Source: Mucilaginibacter jinjuensis
Lineage (GTDB): Bacteria > Bacteroidota > Bacteroidia > Sphingobacteriales > Sphingobacteriaceae
Assembly (NCBI RefSeq): GCF_028596025.1
Contig: NZ_CP117167.1
Span: forward strand, 1,488,001 to 1,552,000
Direction of reading: 5' to 3'
Length of the DNA stretch: 64,000 nt
In this document: positions 26,159 to 35,205 of the stretch, in pieces
Position numbering within the stretch: position 1 is the stretch's first letter
Layout of the letters: each line of letters starts with the position of its first letter
Translations under genes and position numbers: made by a program
The notes under the pieces: model-generated
Told to the model about the DNA's origin: nothing
The model's database searches: none
The model's input: only the letters and a program-made list of their open reading frames with translations

Positions 26159-29100
26159 TTGAAAACACAACATATTTTAAACAGGATAAAGCGGCGATAT
26201 TTTGCTTTATCACTGTTATTATTCGCAGGACTTGCCGTGCATGCCCAAACCAATGTAAACGGTTCAATGACCGGTACCATATCATCGGGCGAATACTATA
26301 GCAGCGGGTCCATCCATATCACCAATGCCCATATTAATCCGGGAGCCGGTCAGCGGGTGCATATTTATACCGTAGGCGACTGCCTGCCTTTAAACAATCT
26401 GGCATTAAGCACAACGCAGAACTATGTTAGTACAGTAGTTCCGCGTATACCTGGCTACGTTCCTGGCAATACGGGTTATAGTACCTGCGATGTAATGCAG
26501 ACGGTACAATATATCGACGGCCTGGGCAGGCCCCTACAAACGGTACAGGTGAAAGGCAACCCCAATGCCACACGCGATGTGGTACAGCCGGTAGCATACG
26601 ATCAGTTTGGACGTGAGGCTACCAAATACCTGCCCTATACCACAGCCAGTAATGATGGCAGTTATAAAGCAGATGCATTGACCACCGGTCAGAATAGTTT
26701 TTATAATGCCCCGCCGTCAGGGGTGCCCACGATTACCATCCCTTCGGCCACAACTGTTTTCGAAGCATCGCCACTCAACAGGACTTTGGAACAAGGCGCA
26801 CCGGGTAACGACTGGCAACCGGCTGGTACACCCAATACCACAGCAAGTGCAGGCCATACGGTAAAGGTTAGCTATGGGAGTAATGCTACCGGTGAAGTAG
26901 TACTATGGGTTGTTAACAGTAACGGTAATGGGGCAACAGGCACTGGTCCATACGACCCTAGTCAGTTGTATAAAACAACTACCACCGATGAAAACGGTAA
27001 CCAAAGCATCGAGTTCAAAGACAAGGAAAACCACGTAGTTTGCAAAAAGGTACAATCAGGAACCAATACTTTCCAGTCGACCTGTTATGTGTATGACGAC
27101 CTGAACAACCTGCGGTATGTGATTCCGCAGATGCCTGGTGCCTACCCAACCAGTTTTGCCGAAACCGATGGCGTGTTCCAAAACTACATCTACGGTTACC
27201 ACTATGATGAACGGAACCGGTTAGTGCAAAAGAAGATCCCGGGCAAGGACTGGGAATACATGGTGTATAACCAGCTTGATCAATTGGTGCTTACCCAAGA
27301 CGGTACCCACCGGGCTAATAAGCAATGGATACTGACGAAGTACGACGCTTTAGGCCGTGTGATCTTAACCGGTTTGTTTAAAGACACGGCAACACCTGCA
27401 TTAACCCAGGCACAACTGCAAACCAACATTTACGCCGCAGCGCAATATGAAACATATACCGGTACAGGCTTAGGGTATACCTTAAACAGTTACCCGGCAT
27501 TAAGCTGGGTATTTACACTCAACTTTTATGATAACTATAATTATCCTAATAACCCATATAATACTACGGTAAGCAATACTTTAACACAGCCAACCGGTTT
27601 ACTAACGGCAAGTAAAACAGCTGTCTTATTGCCCGACGGCACCTTTGGGCCCATGTTATGGACGGTTCACTTTTACGATAGCAAAGGCAGGCAGGCACAA
27701 ACCTACCAGCAGCATTACCTTAATGGTGGCACAAGTAACAGTGATTATGATGAAACGGCCTTCAGTTATAACTTTAACGACCAGGTAACCCAAACGACCA
27801 GGCACCATTACACCCAGGCCAATACCAGCAGCCCGGCATTAACCGTAGGTACAGCTTACACTTACGACCACATGGGCCGTAAAACCCAGACGAATGAACA
27901 ACTGAACGGCGGAGCCAATGTGTTACTGAGCCAGGAAGATTATAACGAGGTTGGGCAACTGATGACCAAGCACCTGGGTAATAATGCACAACAGGTAGCT
28001 TATACGTACAACGAACGGGGCTGGTTAACAGGTAGCAGTGCTCCACTGTTTGCTATGCAGCTCAACTACAATACAGGAGCTGCACCGCAATGGAACGGCA
28101 ACATCAGCCAGATGACCTACTTAACGACAAAGACAGCCCAACCTGGCAATCGTACATTTAATTATACTTACGATAACCTGAACAGGTTGAAAGTTGCCGC
28201 TTTCTCGGGTGGACTGGCAACCGATGCACTCGATGAAAACATCAGTTATGATGAACTGGGCAACATTACCCAGTTAAGCAGGGCTAATGCAGGCACACTC
28301 AACTATACCAGCTATACAGGTAGCCAGCTTAACACCGTAACCGGGTATAGTCCGCGCAGCTATGTTTATGACGCCAATGGTAACGCTACCTCTGACGGAC
28401 AAGGCCAGCAGATTGATTACAATATGCTTAACTTACCGCAGGATACCAAACGCAATAATGCCATTGTGGCCCGTTACACTTATGATGCCTCAGGACAAAA
28501 GCTTCGTAATACGGGCAGCGATGGTACCTGGGACTATATTAATGGTGTAGTTTACAAAAATGGAACCGTAGCGTTTATCCAAACCGACGAAGGACGCATT
28601 GCCAATAATAACGGTACTTATAATTACGAATACAATCTGCAAGACCACTTAGGCAATAACCGGGTGAGCTTTGATATTTACAATGGGGCTGCTCGTGTGG
28701 TGCAGGAAGATGAATACTATAGTTTCGGCCTGCGCAAACCTGGAGGTTATGATTACTCAAACAATAACCGTTATCTTTATAATGGAAAGGAGATACAAAC
28801 AGATTTAACTAACCAATATGATTATGGCGCGCGGTTTTATGATCCTGTAATAGGCCGTTGGACAACACCTGATCCGCTTGCGGAGAAGATGAGACGGTAC
28901 TCTCCTTACAATTATGCTTTCGATAATCCAATGCGGTTTGTCGATCCAGATGGAATGGAGCCTACACCTGCGGAGGCAGCTCGAATGGCTCGACATGTTT
29001 ATGGTGATCAAAAGGATAACATATTGAAAGGAGGCTGGCGAGTGTCTCATAGAGATTTTGGAATATCACTTACTAGTGAAAATGGCTTAAAATCTCAAGT

Positions 29101-29599
29101 TTATGAACGGGTGGTTAAAGGCAAAGTAACTGAGTACTCGTATGCCACAGCCGGAACAGAACCTAACTGGAAAGATGTTGGAGCCGATGTAAAACAGCCA
29201 TTGGGTTTATCGAAACAATATGAAGATGCAGCAAACAACGCAAAAACAATCTCTGGTATTCTAGGAAAGACAGAGTTGACGTTTACTGGGCACTCACTAG
29301 GAGGTGGGGAAGCGGCGTTAAATGCTTTAGTTACAGATAGAAAGGCCATTACTTTTAATGCGGCGGGTGTGGGTGATATAACTAAGATTGCTGAAGGTAA
29401 CTGGAAAACTCCATTTAAATCTGAAAGTGGGATAGACGCTTTTATATTACGGACAGACCCTCTGAACACACTTCAGAACAACAGCCCTATAATGCCTGAT
29501 GTAAACGGGAATCGCCATTACTTATGGCCAAAAGATATCCCTTCCGTGTACAATGGCCATAGCATGGATAATATATTAAAGAACTTTCCAATAAAGTAA
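26159..29599 (+). CDS. RHS core protein with C-terminal lipase-like effector domain
   Basis: A 1146-residue protein from a TTG start, with a signal peptide (YFALSLLLFAGLAVHAQ). YD repeats lead to the RHS-associated core (DHLGNNRVSFDIYN, YDYGARFYDPVIGRWTTPDP, YSPYNYAFDNPMRFVDPDGM). The core ends near residue 930. The tip (about 933-1146) has the nucleophile elbow GHSLGGGEA (Ser about 1045). Asp in FILRTDPLNTLQ and His in NGHSMDN can complete a class-3-lipase-like triad, so it is probably a phospholipase/lipase toxin acting on membranes. The next gene, an ankyrin lipoprotein, is the probable immunity partner. Confidence 0.85.
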   Translation: MKTQHILNRIKRRYFALSLLLFAGLAVHAQTNVNGSMTGTISSGEYYSSGSIHITNAHINPGAGQRVHIYTVGDCLPLNNLALSTTQNYVSTVVPRIPGYVPGNTGYSTCDVMQTVQYIDGLGRPLQTVQVKGNPNATRDVVQPVAYDQFGREATKYLPYTTASNDGSYKADALTTGQNSFYNAPPSGVPTITIPSATTVFEASPLNRTLEQGAPGNDWQPAGTPNTTASAGHTVKVSYGSNATGEVVLWVVNSNGNGATGTGPYDPSQLYKTTTTDENGNQSIEFKDKENHVVCKKVQSGTNTFQSTCYVYDDLNNLRYVIPQMPGAYPTSFAETDGVFQNYIYGYHYDERNRLVQKKIPGKDWEYMVYNQLDQLVLTQDGTHRANKQWILTKYDALGRVILTGLFKDTATPALTQAQLQTNIYAAAQYETYTGTGLGYTLNSYPALSWVFTLNFYDNYNYPNNPYNTTVSNTLTQPTGLLTASKTAVLLPDGTFGPMLWTVHFYDSKGRQAQTYQQHYLNGGTSNSDYDETAFSYNFNDQVTQTTRHHYTQANTSSPALTVGTAYTYDHMGRKTQTNEQLNGGANVLLSQEDYNEVGQLMTKHLGNNAQQVAYTYNERGWLTGSSAPLFAMQLNYNTGAAPQWNGNISQMTYLTTKTAQPGNRTFNYTYDNLNRLKVAAFSGGLATDALDENISYDELGNITQLSRANAGTLNYTSYTGSQLNTVTGYSPRSYVYDANGNATSDGQGQQIDYNMLNLPQDTKRNNAIVARYTYDASGQKLRNTGSDGTWDYINGVVYKNGTVAFIQTDEGRIANNNGTYNYEYNLQDHLGNNRVSFDIYNGAARVVQEDEYYSFGLRKPGGYDYSNNNRYLYNGKEIQTDLTNQYDYGARFYDPVIGRWTTPDPLAEKMRRYSPYNYAFDNPMRFVDPDGMEPTPAEAARMARHVYGDQKDNILKGGWRVSHRDFGISLTSENGLKSQVYERVVKGKVTEYSYATAGTEPNWKDVGADVKQPLGLSKQYEDAANNAKTISGILGKTELTFTGHSLGGGEAALNALVTDRKAITFNAAGVGDITKIAEGNWKTPFKSESGIDAFILRTDPLNTLQNNSPIMPDVNGNRHYLWPKDIPSVYNGHSMDNILKNFPIK

Positions 29600-29607
29600 C
29601 GACTAAC

Positions 29608-30483
29608 ATGAAAACAATATTAATACCGATAATAATGTCTTTGTTGCTGATTTCTTGTACAGGCACTAATCACGATAACAACGTGGATAAATCAAATTTG
29701 ACGGGCGAGGATTATCGACTTTTTCAAGGAACCCCAGCATCCGAATTAGCTATGTTTGTAAAGGATGAGAATGTAAAGGGTATAGAGCAAATAGTAAAAA
29801 AAGATCCAAGGCTTATCAATTACCAGGAACCTAAATATGGAAATACCCTGTTGAAAATGACCATAATGAATCAGCAATGGAAACCATTTAAAGCATTAAT
29901 TGACAATAAAGCAGATGTTAGCATACATAATACATTCAGCGGTGCGTCCGCTTTGATAGAAGCTTGTTCTTCCAAACACTATGATATCAAATACGCAGAA
30001 CTACTTTTAAAAAGTGGGGCAAATGTTAATGATGTAGAAACCGGAAAAAGAAAAGCAGGCAATTCAACTCGCCTTACTCCATTAATGGCCGCTGTAAAAA
30101 CGGGTAGCGTAGAATTGGTAGAACTACTTGTTAAAAATGGGGCTAATATCAATTACGTAAACGAGTTTAAACAATCTGCTTTGAGTACTGCGATACTAAC
30201 AGCCAAATATAATGTTGCCCTAAGCTTACTTGAAGGAGGAGCTGATTATAAAGCGCCCATCTTTTACAGAGAAGAAGAAAGTAAGGATATGTATTTGGTT
30301 GATGTGTTGCGGGAAGCTTTCGTTGATTTAGACACAGAAGACCATAAAAATAAGATGAAGATTATATCCTTTCTTGAAAGTAAGGGTGTTAGTTATAAAA
30401 ATGCGCCTATACCGGATTATATAAAAAAGAAAGCTCAAGAGAACTACCCAAATGATTGGAAAAATTACTTAGAAAAGTATTAG
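29608..30483 (+). CDS. Ankyrin-repeat lipoprotein, probable immunity to the lipase tip
   Basis: A 291-residue protein with a lipoprotein signal (IPIIMSLLLISCTG, Cys17). At least four ankyrin-like repeats follow: NTLLKMTIMNQQWKPFKALI, SALIEACSSKHYDIKYAELL, RLTPLMAAVKTGSVELVELL, and SALSTAILTAKYNVALSLLE. It starts 8 bases after the RHS lipase gene and ends before a terminator, the normal place for an immunity gene. A lipid-anchored periplasmic ankyrin protein could block a lipase that attacks the envelope. Direct inhibition is inference. Confidence 0.75.
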   Translation: MKTILIPIIMSLLLISCTGTNHDNNVDKSNLTGEDYRLFQGTPASELAMFVKDENVKGIEQIVKKDPRLINYQEPKYGNTLLKMTIMNQQWKPFKALIDNKADVSIHNTFSGASALIEACSSKHYDIKYAELLLKSGANVNDVETGKRKAGNSTRLTPLMAAVKTGSVELVELLVKNGANINYVNEFKQSALSTAILTAKYNVALSLLEGGADYKAPIFYREEESKDMYLVDVLREAFVDLDTEDHKNKMKIISFLESKGVSYKNAPIPDYIKKKAQENYPNDWKNYLEKY

Positions 30484-30509
30484 TCACACTTAACGAGTCC
30501 ATTAATAAG

Positions 30510-30530
30510 AAGCCCCAAAAGGGGCTTTTT
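30510..30530 (+). terminator. Terminator of the lipase/immunity unit
   Basis: A 7-bp stem (AAGCCCC / GGGGCTT) with loop AAAA is followed by a T run. It separates the plus-strand ankyrin gene from the convergent XRE remnant. Confidence 0.75.
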
Positions 30531-30532
30531 GT

Positions 30533-30693
30533 TTAATGAGCGTAAGCTTTCCGCGCTTTAGCATCGCGCAGCAAACCATCAAGAGCATATAAAATACCTT
30601 CGCGATCTGTTTCAGAAAGCTCATTCAGTTCATTTGGGCGTTTTAACATAGCCGAGTTCAATGCGGAAGAATTGGAAGCAGCAGCACCGAAAT
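30533..30693 (-). pseudogene. C-terminal remnant of an XRE-like regulator
   Basis: The minus strand encodes NFGAAASNSSALNSAMLKRP, then LNELSETDREGILYALDGLL and RDAKARKAYAH before TAA. This is the typical tail of XRE-family proteins in this phylum, and it resembles the remnant at 6220. The HTH half is missing: the plus-strand gene at 30695 begins where homology ends. It is the third case here of an XRE gene or fragment convergent to an RHS/immunity cassette. Confidence 0.6.
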
Positions 30694-30694
30694 T

Positions 30695-31746
30695 ATGGTA
30701 AAGCTTACACGCGAAGAGATTTACAAGCTGGGCTGGGAACAGCCGATGACCGAGATTGCCAGGATGTATAAAATATCTGATGTAGGTTTCAGAAAAGCTT
30801 GTGTACGAATGAATATTCCGATACCGGCTGTTGCTCATTGGATGAAAGTGCGTTCAGGAAGGAAAGTGCCTAAGCCCAAACTGCCTTTGCCCTGGAAAGG
30901 CAAAGCGTTTATTGAGTTGGAAGAGCGTGCAGCCGACGAACCGGTTAAAAGCCCGTCTGCTAAGCATAAATTGGCCAAGAAAATTGCTATTGAGAAATTA
31001 CCATTTAAAGTTCCTGACCGGTTGACCAGTCCTGATCCACTCATCATTGCAGCCAGGGAGAACTTAAATACGATGAAAGATATTAGTTATCCCGGCATGG
31101 CGGTAACCGGTAAGAAGCAATTAGATATCCGTGTTGCGCCTGCCAGCATTGGCCGAGCGCTTCGTTTTATGGATACGCTGATTAAATGTCTTCGGGCGCG
31201 TGGACACCAATATGAAACAGACATCAAAGGCAATTATGTTGTTATCCGCGGTATCAAACTAAAGGTCAAGTTTAGAGAACTGACAACGAAGTCCAAAATT
31301 AATAAGCCCTACAGGGATTACGACTGGCGGCCTAACGGCAAACTGGTCTTCCGACTCGACGGCAATTATCGGAGAGATTGGAAGGATCTTAAATTACAGT
31401 TAATGGAAGATCAACTGCCCAGGATATTAGCAAAACTGGAAGTTTCGCAAAGCAGGAAGAGGATGACAATTTAAAAGCTCAAATAAGACGCGAAAGCTGG
31501 GAACGGGAACGCAAGGCTATAGCAGAACGGGAAGCGAAACAAAGGGAAGATGTTAAAAAGTTTAAAGCGCTTATGAACGCTGCAAAACGTTGGAAACAGG
31601 CTGAACTTTTAAGGGAATATTTAAACGCAATTCAGACCTCAGATAATGAATGGCTTGCTTGGGCAAATCACAAAGCAGTCTGGCTTGATCCTAATTTAAA
31701 CTGCGAAGATGAGTGGATGGCTGGAGTTGACAAAAACACCGTTTAA
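30695..31746 (+). pseudogene. Unknown HTH-containing protein, frameshifted near its C-terminus
   Basis: The frame from 30695 (MVKLTREEIYKLGWEQPMTE and so on) has a probable HTH in residues 3-40 (IARMYKISDVGFRKACVRMN) and a basic middle part. It stops at 31474. From about 31440 an overlapping frame continues as FAKQEEDDNLKAQIRRESWE, then a charged helix (KAIAEREAKQREDVKKFKAL), to a TAA at 31744-31746. A whole gene of about 350 codons with a 1-base shift is the simplest reading. The product is unrecognised. Its insertion point truncates the XRE gene at 30533, so it may be mobile cargo. Confidence 0.6.
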
Positions 31747-31774
31747 CAATCAGAATTAAGATCATAAATAAAAT

Positions 31775-31795
31775 GAGCCGATCAAGTCCCCTAAT
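31775..31795. repeat. 21-bp direct repeat, copy 1
   Basis: GAGCCGATCAAGTCCCCTAAT matches the copy at 34576-34596 at 19 of 21 positions. The two copies bracket the structured region, one fibre gene and an RHS tip, a 2.8-kb block. Confidence 0.55.
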
Positions 31796-31798
31796 TAA

Positions 31799-32297
31799 CA
31801 TAAGCCCACGCTACCCTTTACTCTCTTGTTGCTTAGGATTGCAAAGGGTAGCTATGCTTATGCCCTCAACCCATCGCTCATGCCCTACGCACAGGAAATA
31901 AGGAGTTACGTTTGCCTTATGCTTACCAACATCGCGCCAAGTTACGCTCATGCCAATAAGGGTTTCACCCACATTGTCACTCACCGGCTATAGCCGACTT
32001 GTCATGTTGTTGGTCTGTAGCAAGCAGCAAACTCCACATTCGCTCTCGCTTACCTTTTATAAGTTTCACTAATGCTGCGCAGCACTTGGTCTATCGACCA
32101 GGTGAAGCTTGCAAGGTTCATCCTTTAAAAGGTCAGATGCGAATATCTATTTTGCTCACCTACGTCTCGGGTTAGGCATCAGCATCGTTCACAGCATTTG
32201 ACATTACAACGCTACTCGCATTGTTCAAATGCAGCGCCAATGCCTTGTGATGCATTCCTTATAGTCGTCTTGCGCTACCTCTATAAGGACCTAACCC
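31799..32297. ncRNA. ORF-free 500-nt region with nested perfect inverted repeats (candidate structured RNA)
   Basis: No ORF is supported. Complementary arms are dense and nested. 31799-31805 pairs with 31856-31862, and inside it 31810-31819 pairs with 31843-31852 (17 bp in total). CGGCTATAGCCG lies at 31985-31996. A three-layer stem pairs 32038-32043 with 32139-32144, 32052-32059 with 32126-32133, and 32061-32069 with 32102-32110; it encloses GCTGCGCAGC and TGGTC-TATC-GACCA hairpins. 32169-32176 pairs with 32290-32297, enclosing 32176-32181/32248-32253, 32194-32201/32225-32232, and the 9-bp pair 32256-32264/32281-32289. This looks like a multibranched RNA or a hairpin-rich mobile-element end. 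Transcription and strand are unknown. Confidence 0.4.
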
Positions 32298-32351
32298 TCT
32301 ATTCGCGTAGGACGGTTCGCTATTTTAGTGTTGCTGTTTGATTAGCCAACC

Positions 32352-32384
32352 ATTAACTTAGAGGCAAACTTAGATCATATCAAA
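32352..32384 (+). promoter_or_regulatory. Shared fibre-gene promoter/leader, divergent copy
   Basis: TTAACTTAGAGGCAAACTTAG resembles the 36371 copy (TTAGAGGC then TTTAGAT). It is followed by ATCATATCAAA before the ATG at 32385. The 3' part differs from the other three copies. Confidence 0.4.
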
Positions 32385-33431
32385 ATGAAGCGATTTCTCT
32401 TAACATTGACTATAGCTGTTGTCGGCTATTGCTCTTATGCGCAAACTAATACCTTTCCTTCAAGTGGTAATGTAGGAATTGGGACAACGAGCCCTGTCTC
32501 AGATTTGCAGGTATCTGGTTTAACAGTTTTATCCAATCCAGGAGGAACTAATTATAACGAAAATTTAAGATTGCCTCCGTCTAATGCTGGCTTCTCAAGT
32601 ATCGCCTTAGGAGCAATAGCAGGAACCTCCGGTTCAGGTGTCGGTCAATGGTCATTTGTCAGGTATCCAGTAACATCGAATTACTTATTCGGCATACGCT
32701 ATGGAGATAGCGATTATTTTAATATTGTGAGTAATGGCAGCATAGGTATAAACACAAAGACACCTCAAAGCTTATTGCATATCTATCAAAACACACCAAA
32801 TTCCACAGGGTTGATCCTGCAAGGTAATACCATCAACAGTGATAATGCCCAGCATTATATCGCTATGACCTTCGACGGTGATTACGGCAATGCAACCGGT
32901 AATTATTCACAGATCAGAAGCTACAGTAATTTATATTCCAATTGGGGCAGTCAACTCGCTTTTTTTACTACCCAGGTAGGAGTAGCAAATACGGTGGCCG
33001 AAAGAATGAGGATAGATTGGTATGGCAACGTAGGTATTGGAACCAGCGCGCCTGACGCTAAACTATCGGTTAATGGTACCATTCACACGAAAGAAGTAAA
33101 GGTGGATTTGACAGGATGGCCTGATTATGTGTTCAAACCAATTTATAAACTTCCTTCTCTGTCAGAAATAAAAACCTACATCAATCAGTACCAACATCTG
33201 CCTGACATGCCCTCTGAACAGGAAGTGGCAAAGAATGGTATCAACTTAGGTGAGATAGTAAAAGTTCAAACCAAGAAGATAGAGGAGTTGACGCTGTACC
33301 TTATAGATAAGGAAAACCAGGTGAATGATCAAACTATACAGTTGTCGGAGCAAAAGAAAGAAATTGAACTACTAAAGAAGGGACAAGATGAGTTGAAGGC
33401 AGCTTTAGCTAAGCTGACAGACAGTAAGTAA
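32385..33431 (+). CDS. Tail-fibre-like secreted protein 5
   Basis: A 348-residue protein with a signal peptide (LLTLTIAVVGYCSYAQ). Stalk repeats include NVGIGTTSPVSDLQVSG, SIGINTKTPQSLLHIYQ and NVGIGTSAPDAKLSVNG. The C-terminal module is of type B: VDLTGWPDYVFKPIYKLPSL, then INQYQHLPDMPSEQEVAKNG, GEIVKVQTKKIEELTLYLID, and a coiled coil. It stands alone between the structured region and an orphan RHS tip, and carries its own divergent copy of the shared leader. Confidence 0.82.
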   Translation: MKRFLLTLTIAVVGYCSYAQTNTFPSSGNVGIGTTSPVSDLQVSGLTVLSNPGGTNYNENLRLPPSNAGFSSIALGAIAGTSGSGVGQWSFVRYPVTSNYLFGIRYGDSDYFNIVSNGSIGINTKTPQSLLHIYQNTPNSTGLILQGNTINSDNAQHYIAMTFDGDYGNATGNYSQIRSYSNLYSNWGSQLAFFTTQVGVANTVAERMRIDWYGNVGIGTSAPDAKLSVNGTIHTKEVKVDLTGWPDYVFKPIYKLPSLSEIKTYINQYQHLPDMPSEQEVAKNGINLGEIVKVQTKKIEELTLYLIDKENQVNDQTIQLSEQKKEIELLKKGQDELKAALAKLTDSK

Positions 33432-33472
33432 TACTTTATCTATCTTAGCAGATAGGTACAAACGTTCTTTGA

Positions 33473-34486
33473 ATGCACCATGCCACCGGCACGGCGGACG
33501 GCACCTGGGACTATATCAACGGCATTACCTATCATAATGGAACAATCGCTTTTATCACGACGGAAGAGGGCAGAGCGAAGAATAACAGCGGAACATATAA
33601 ATACACCTATGACCTGAAAGATCATTTAGGTAACGTTAGGGTAACCTTCGATAAAAATACCAGTACCGGCGCAGCCGAAGTAATACAGGAAGATGAATAT
33701 TACGCCTTTGGCTTACGGCACGGGTTATATGATAACTCAAACGGTAACCGTTATCTTTATAACAAGAAAGAGTTACAGGATGAGCTGACGCAATACGATT
33801 ATGGTGCAAGGTTCTATGATCCGGTAATTGGTAGGGGGACGAGTGTTGATCCATTGTCGGAGAAGAATAGGCGCTTTAGTCCATATAACTATGTTGAAAA
33901 TAATCCAATCAGGTATATTGATCCCGATGGAATGGATAAGGATGATCCGGTTACCGCGGCGATGAAGAAGTTTACTTCGGAAATGAAACAAGTATTGTCA
34001 GGCTCAGCTTCCTTAGAATGGAGGGTTGAAGGATTAGGAGGAAGTGTTAAGGCCGGTCCTCTGAAAGCTGGTATTGACGTCGGGGTGTGGAACGCCAAGG
34101 CTAAAGTGGAAAATAGCACATTGAAATTTGAGGGATCTGTAGTCACATCCAAAGTGGATTTGGGATTAGGTGGGGCAAAAGCGTCTGCGGGTGTCGATTT
34201 TATAAAGGGTACAGCAGAAGTCCCATTAGGCAAGGGGCCAATGAAAGGTGAAATAAAAGTAATAGATTCAAGTGCTACGGTCTCTAAGGGATCGATAACA
34301 GTAAATAATTCATCTGAATTAGGCGGATCTCTGAAAGTTGGTCCTGCTACCGTTGAAGGAACCGTACATTTAGATCATGCGGCGGCAGCAGCAGGTAGCC
34401 TGTATACCGCTGGATACGAATATCTTAAACAGAAAACGAGTGAGATAATGCATCCCCAAGTAAAAGTATTACCAGAAAATCAATAA
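33473..34486 (+). CDS. Orphan RHS tip with unidentified C-terminal domain
   Basis: 337 codons whose beginning corresponds to the middle of the RHS core. TADGTWDYINGITYHNGTIA matches SDGTWDYINGVVYKNGTVAF in the protein at 26159. DHLGNVRVTFDKN, YDYGARFYDPVIGRGTSVDP and VENNPIRYIDPDGMD follow. There is no signal peptide or shell, so it is a detached tip; whether the ATG at 33473 is used is unknown. The tip (after about residue 150) has several similar beta-rich stretches (GSVKAGPLKAGIDVGVWNAK, GGSLKVGPATVEGTVHLDHA). No toxin family is recognised, and no obvious immunity gene follows. Confidence 0.65.
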   Translation: MHHATGTADGTWDYINGITYHNGTIAFITTEEGRAKNNSGTYKYTYDLKDHLGNVRVTFDKNTSTGAAEVIQEDEYYAFGLRHGLYDNSNGNRYLYNKKELQDELTQYDYGARFYDPVIGRGTSVDPLSEKNRRFSPYNYVENNPIRYIDPDGMDKDDPVTAAMKKFTSEMKQVLSGSASLEWRVEGLGGSVKAGPLKAGIDVGVWNAKAKVENSTLKFEGSVVTSKVDLGLGGAKASAGVDFIKGTAEVPLGKGPMKGEIKVIDSSATVSKGSITVNNSSELGGSLKVGPATVEGTVHLDHAAAAAGSLYTAGYEYLKQKTSEIMHPQVKVLPENQ

Positions 34487-34572
34487 CAAACTATGGAAAG
34501 AAACAAATATTCATTCAGAAATCTATTTTGGTCTTAATTAATCTTGCTAATCGGCTCATGATATCTGTGTTT

Positions 34573-34605
34573 TTTGAGCCGCTTAAGTCCCCTAATCGGC
34601 TCAAA
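34573..34605. repeat. 21-bp direct repeat copy 2, embedded in a 9-bp inverted repeat
   Basis: The copy GAGCCGCTTAAGTCCCCTAAT (34576-34596) lies inside TTTGAGCCG / CGGCTCAAA (34573-34581 / 34597-34605). TAATCGGCTCA occurs again at 34549. It lies just downstream of the minus-strand mobilization remnants. Confidence 0.55.
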
Positions 34606-34612
34606 GCAATTT

Positions 34613-34798
34613 TTATTGTAAATCGGATTCCGGTTTGTACCCAATTCGCTTTCTTGGACCATTGGTTTCGGGTTGATCTATCTTTTTTGACAGCTCATCC
34701 AAATACGCGAAGACGATTTCTACATTTCGCCCCTGGTTATTTAGTTCTTGCTTGATCTTTTCTATTTCAAGTCTTAGCTCTGTTTGGCTATTAAACAT
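34613..34798 (-). pseudogene. C-terminal fragment of an ORF6N-like protein
   Basis: 61 codons with a coiled start (LRLEIEKIKQELNNQGRNVE) and the ending VFAYLDELSKKI then PRKRIGYKP. This ending recalls the C-terminus of ORF6N-domain DNA-binding proteins common in Bacteroidota. No ORF6N domain itself is present, so this is a remnant. It lies 5 bases from the truncated relaxase, suggesting a deletion joined the two. Confidence 0.4.
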
Positions 34799-34803
34799 TT
34801 GTC

Positions 34804-35205
34804 TTAGGCGGGTGAAAATACGGACGAGCTGAATGTTAATCTGTATAGCCCGTTCGCGATCCGGTTGACCAGAATATGCAGATGGGGATGATCTGCATCG
34901 AAATGCCGGAAGATGATATACTGGTGCTGGGTAAATCCCATATTGTTCAAATATTCATTTGCAATTTTGTTCATTTGTTCATCGCCCAGGTTCTCATGAA
35001 GCGGGAAGTTCAGAGAAGTGTGGTAAAAGTATTTTTTAAGGTTTGGCCTTAACATTTTGACCAAAGCGACTTCTCTCAGGGTAGAAAGCTCATTGCTAGA
35101 TGTAAAAGTCGAGTCCAAAATTTTGGCAACCCCTTTATCGACCTTTTTAAGGTTATAATCCAGTGCCCCTTTAAAACTTTTTCCCTTTACCTGATCTGCT
35201 GTCAT
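34804..35205 (-). pseudogene. Truncated relaxase (MobA/MobB type)
   Basis: The first 110 or so residues are a good relaxase start: SFKGALDYNLKK, then FPLHENLGDEQMNKIANEYL, and the metal-binding three-His motif HFDADHPHLHILVNRI. Immediately after, the sequence changes to ANGLYRLTFSSSVFSPA and stops; intact relaxases are usually 300 residues or longer. The 133-residue product keeps the nicking domain's histidines but has lost the rest, so transfer function is doubtful. Its start overlaps the MobC gene by 4 bases. Confidence 0.75.
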
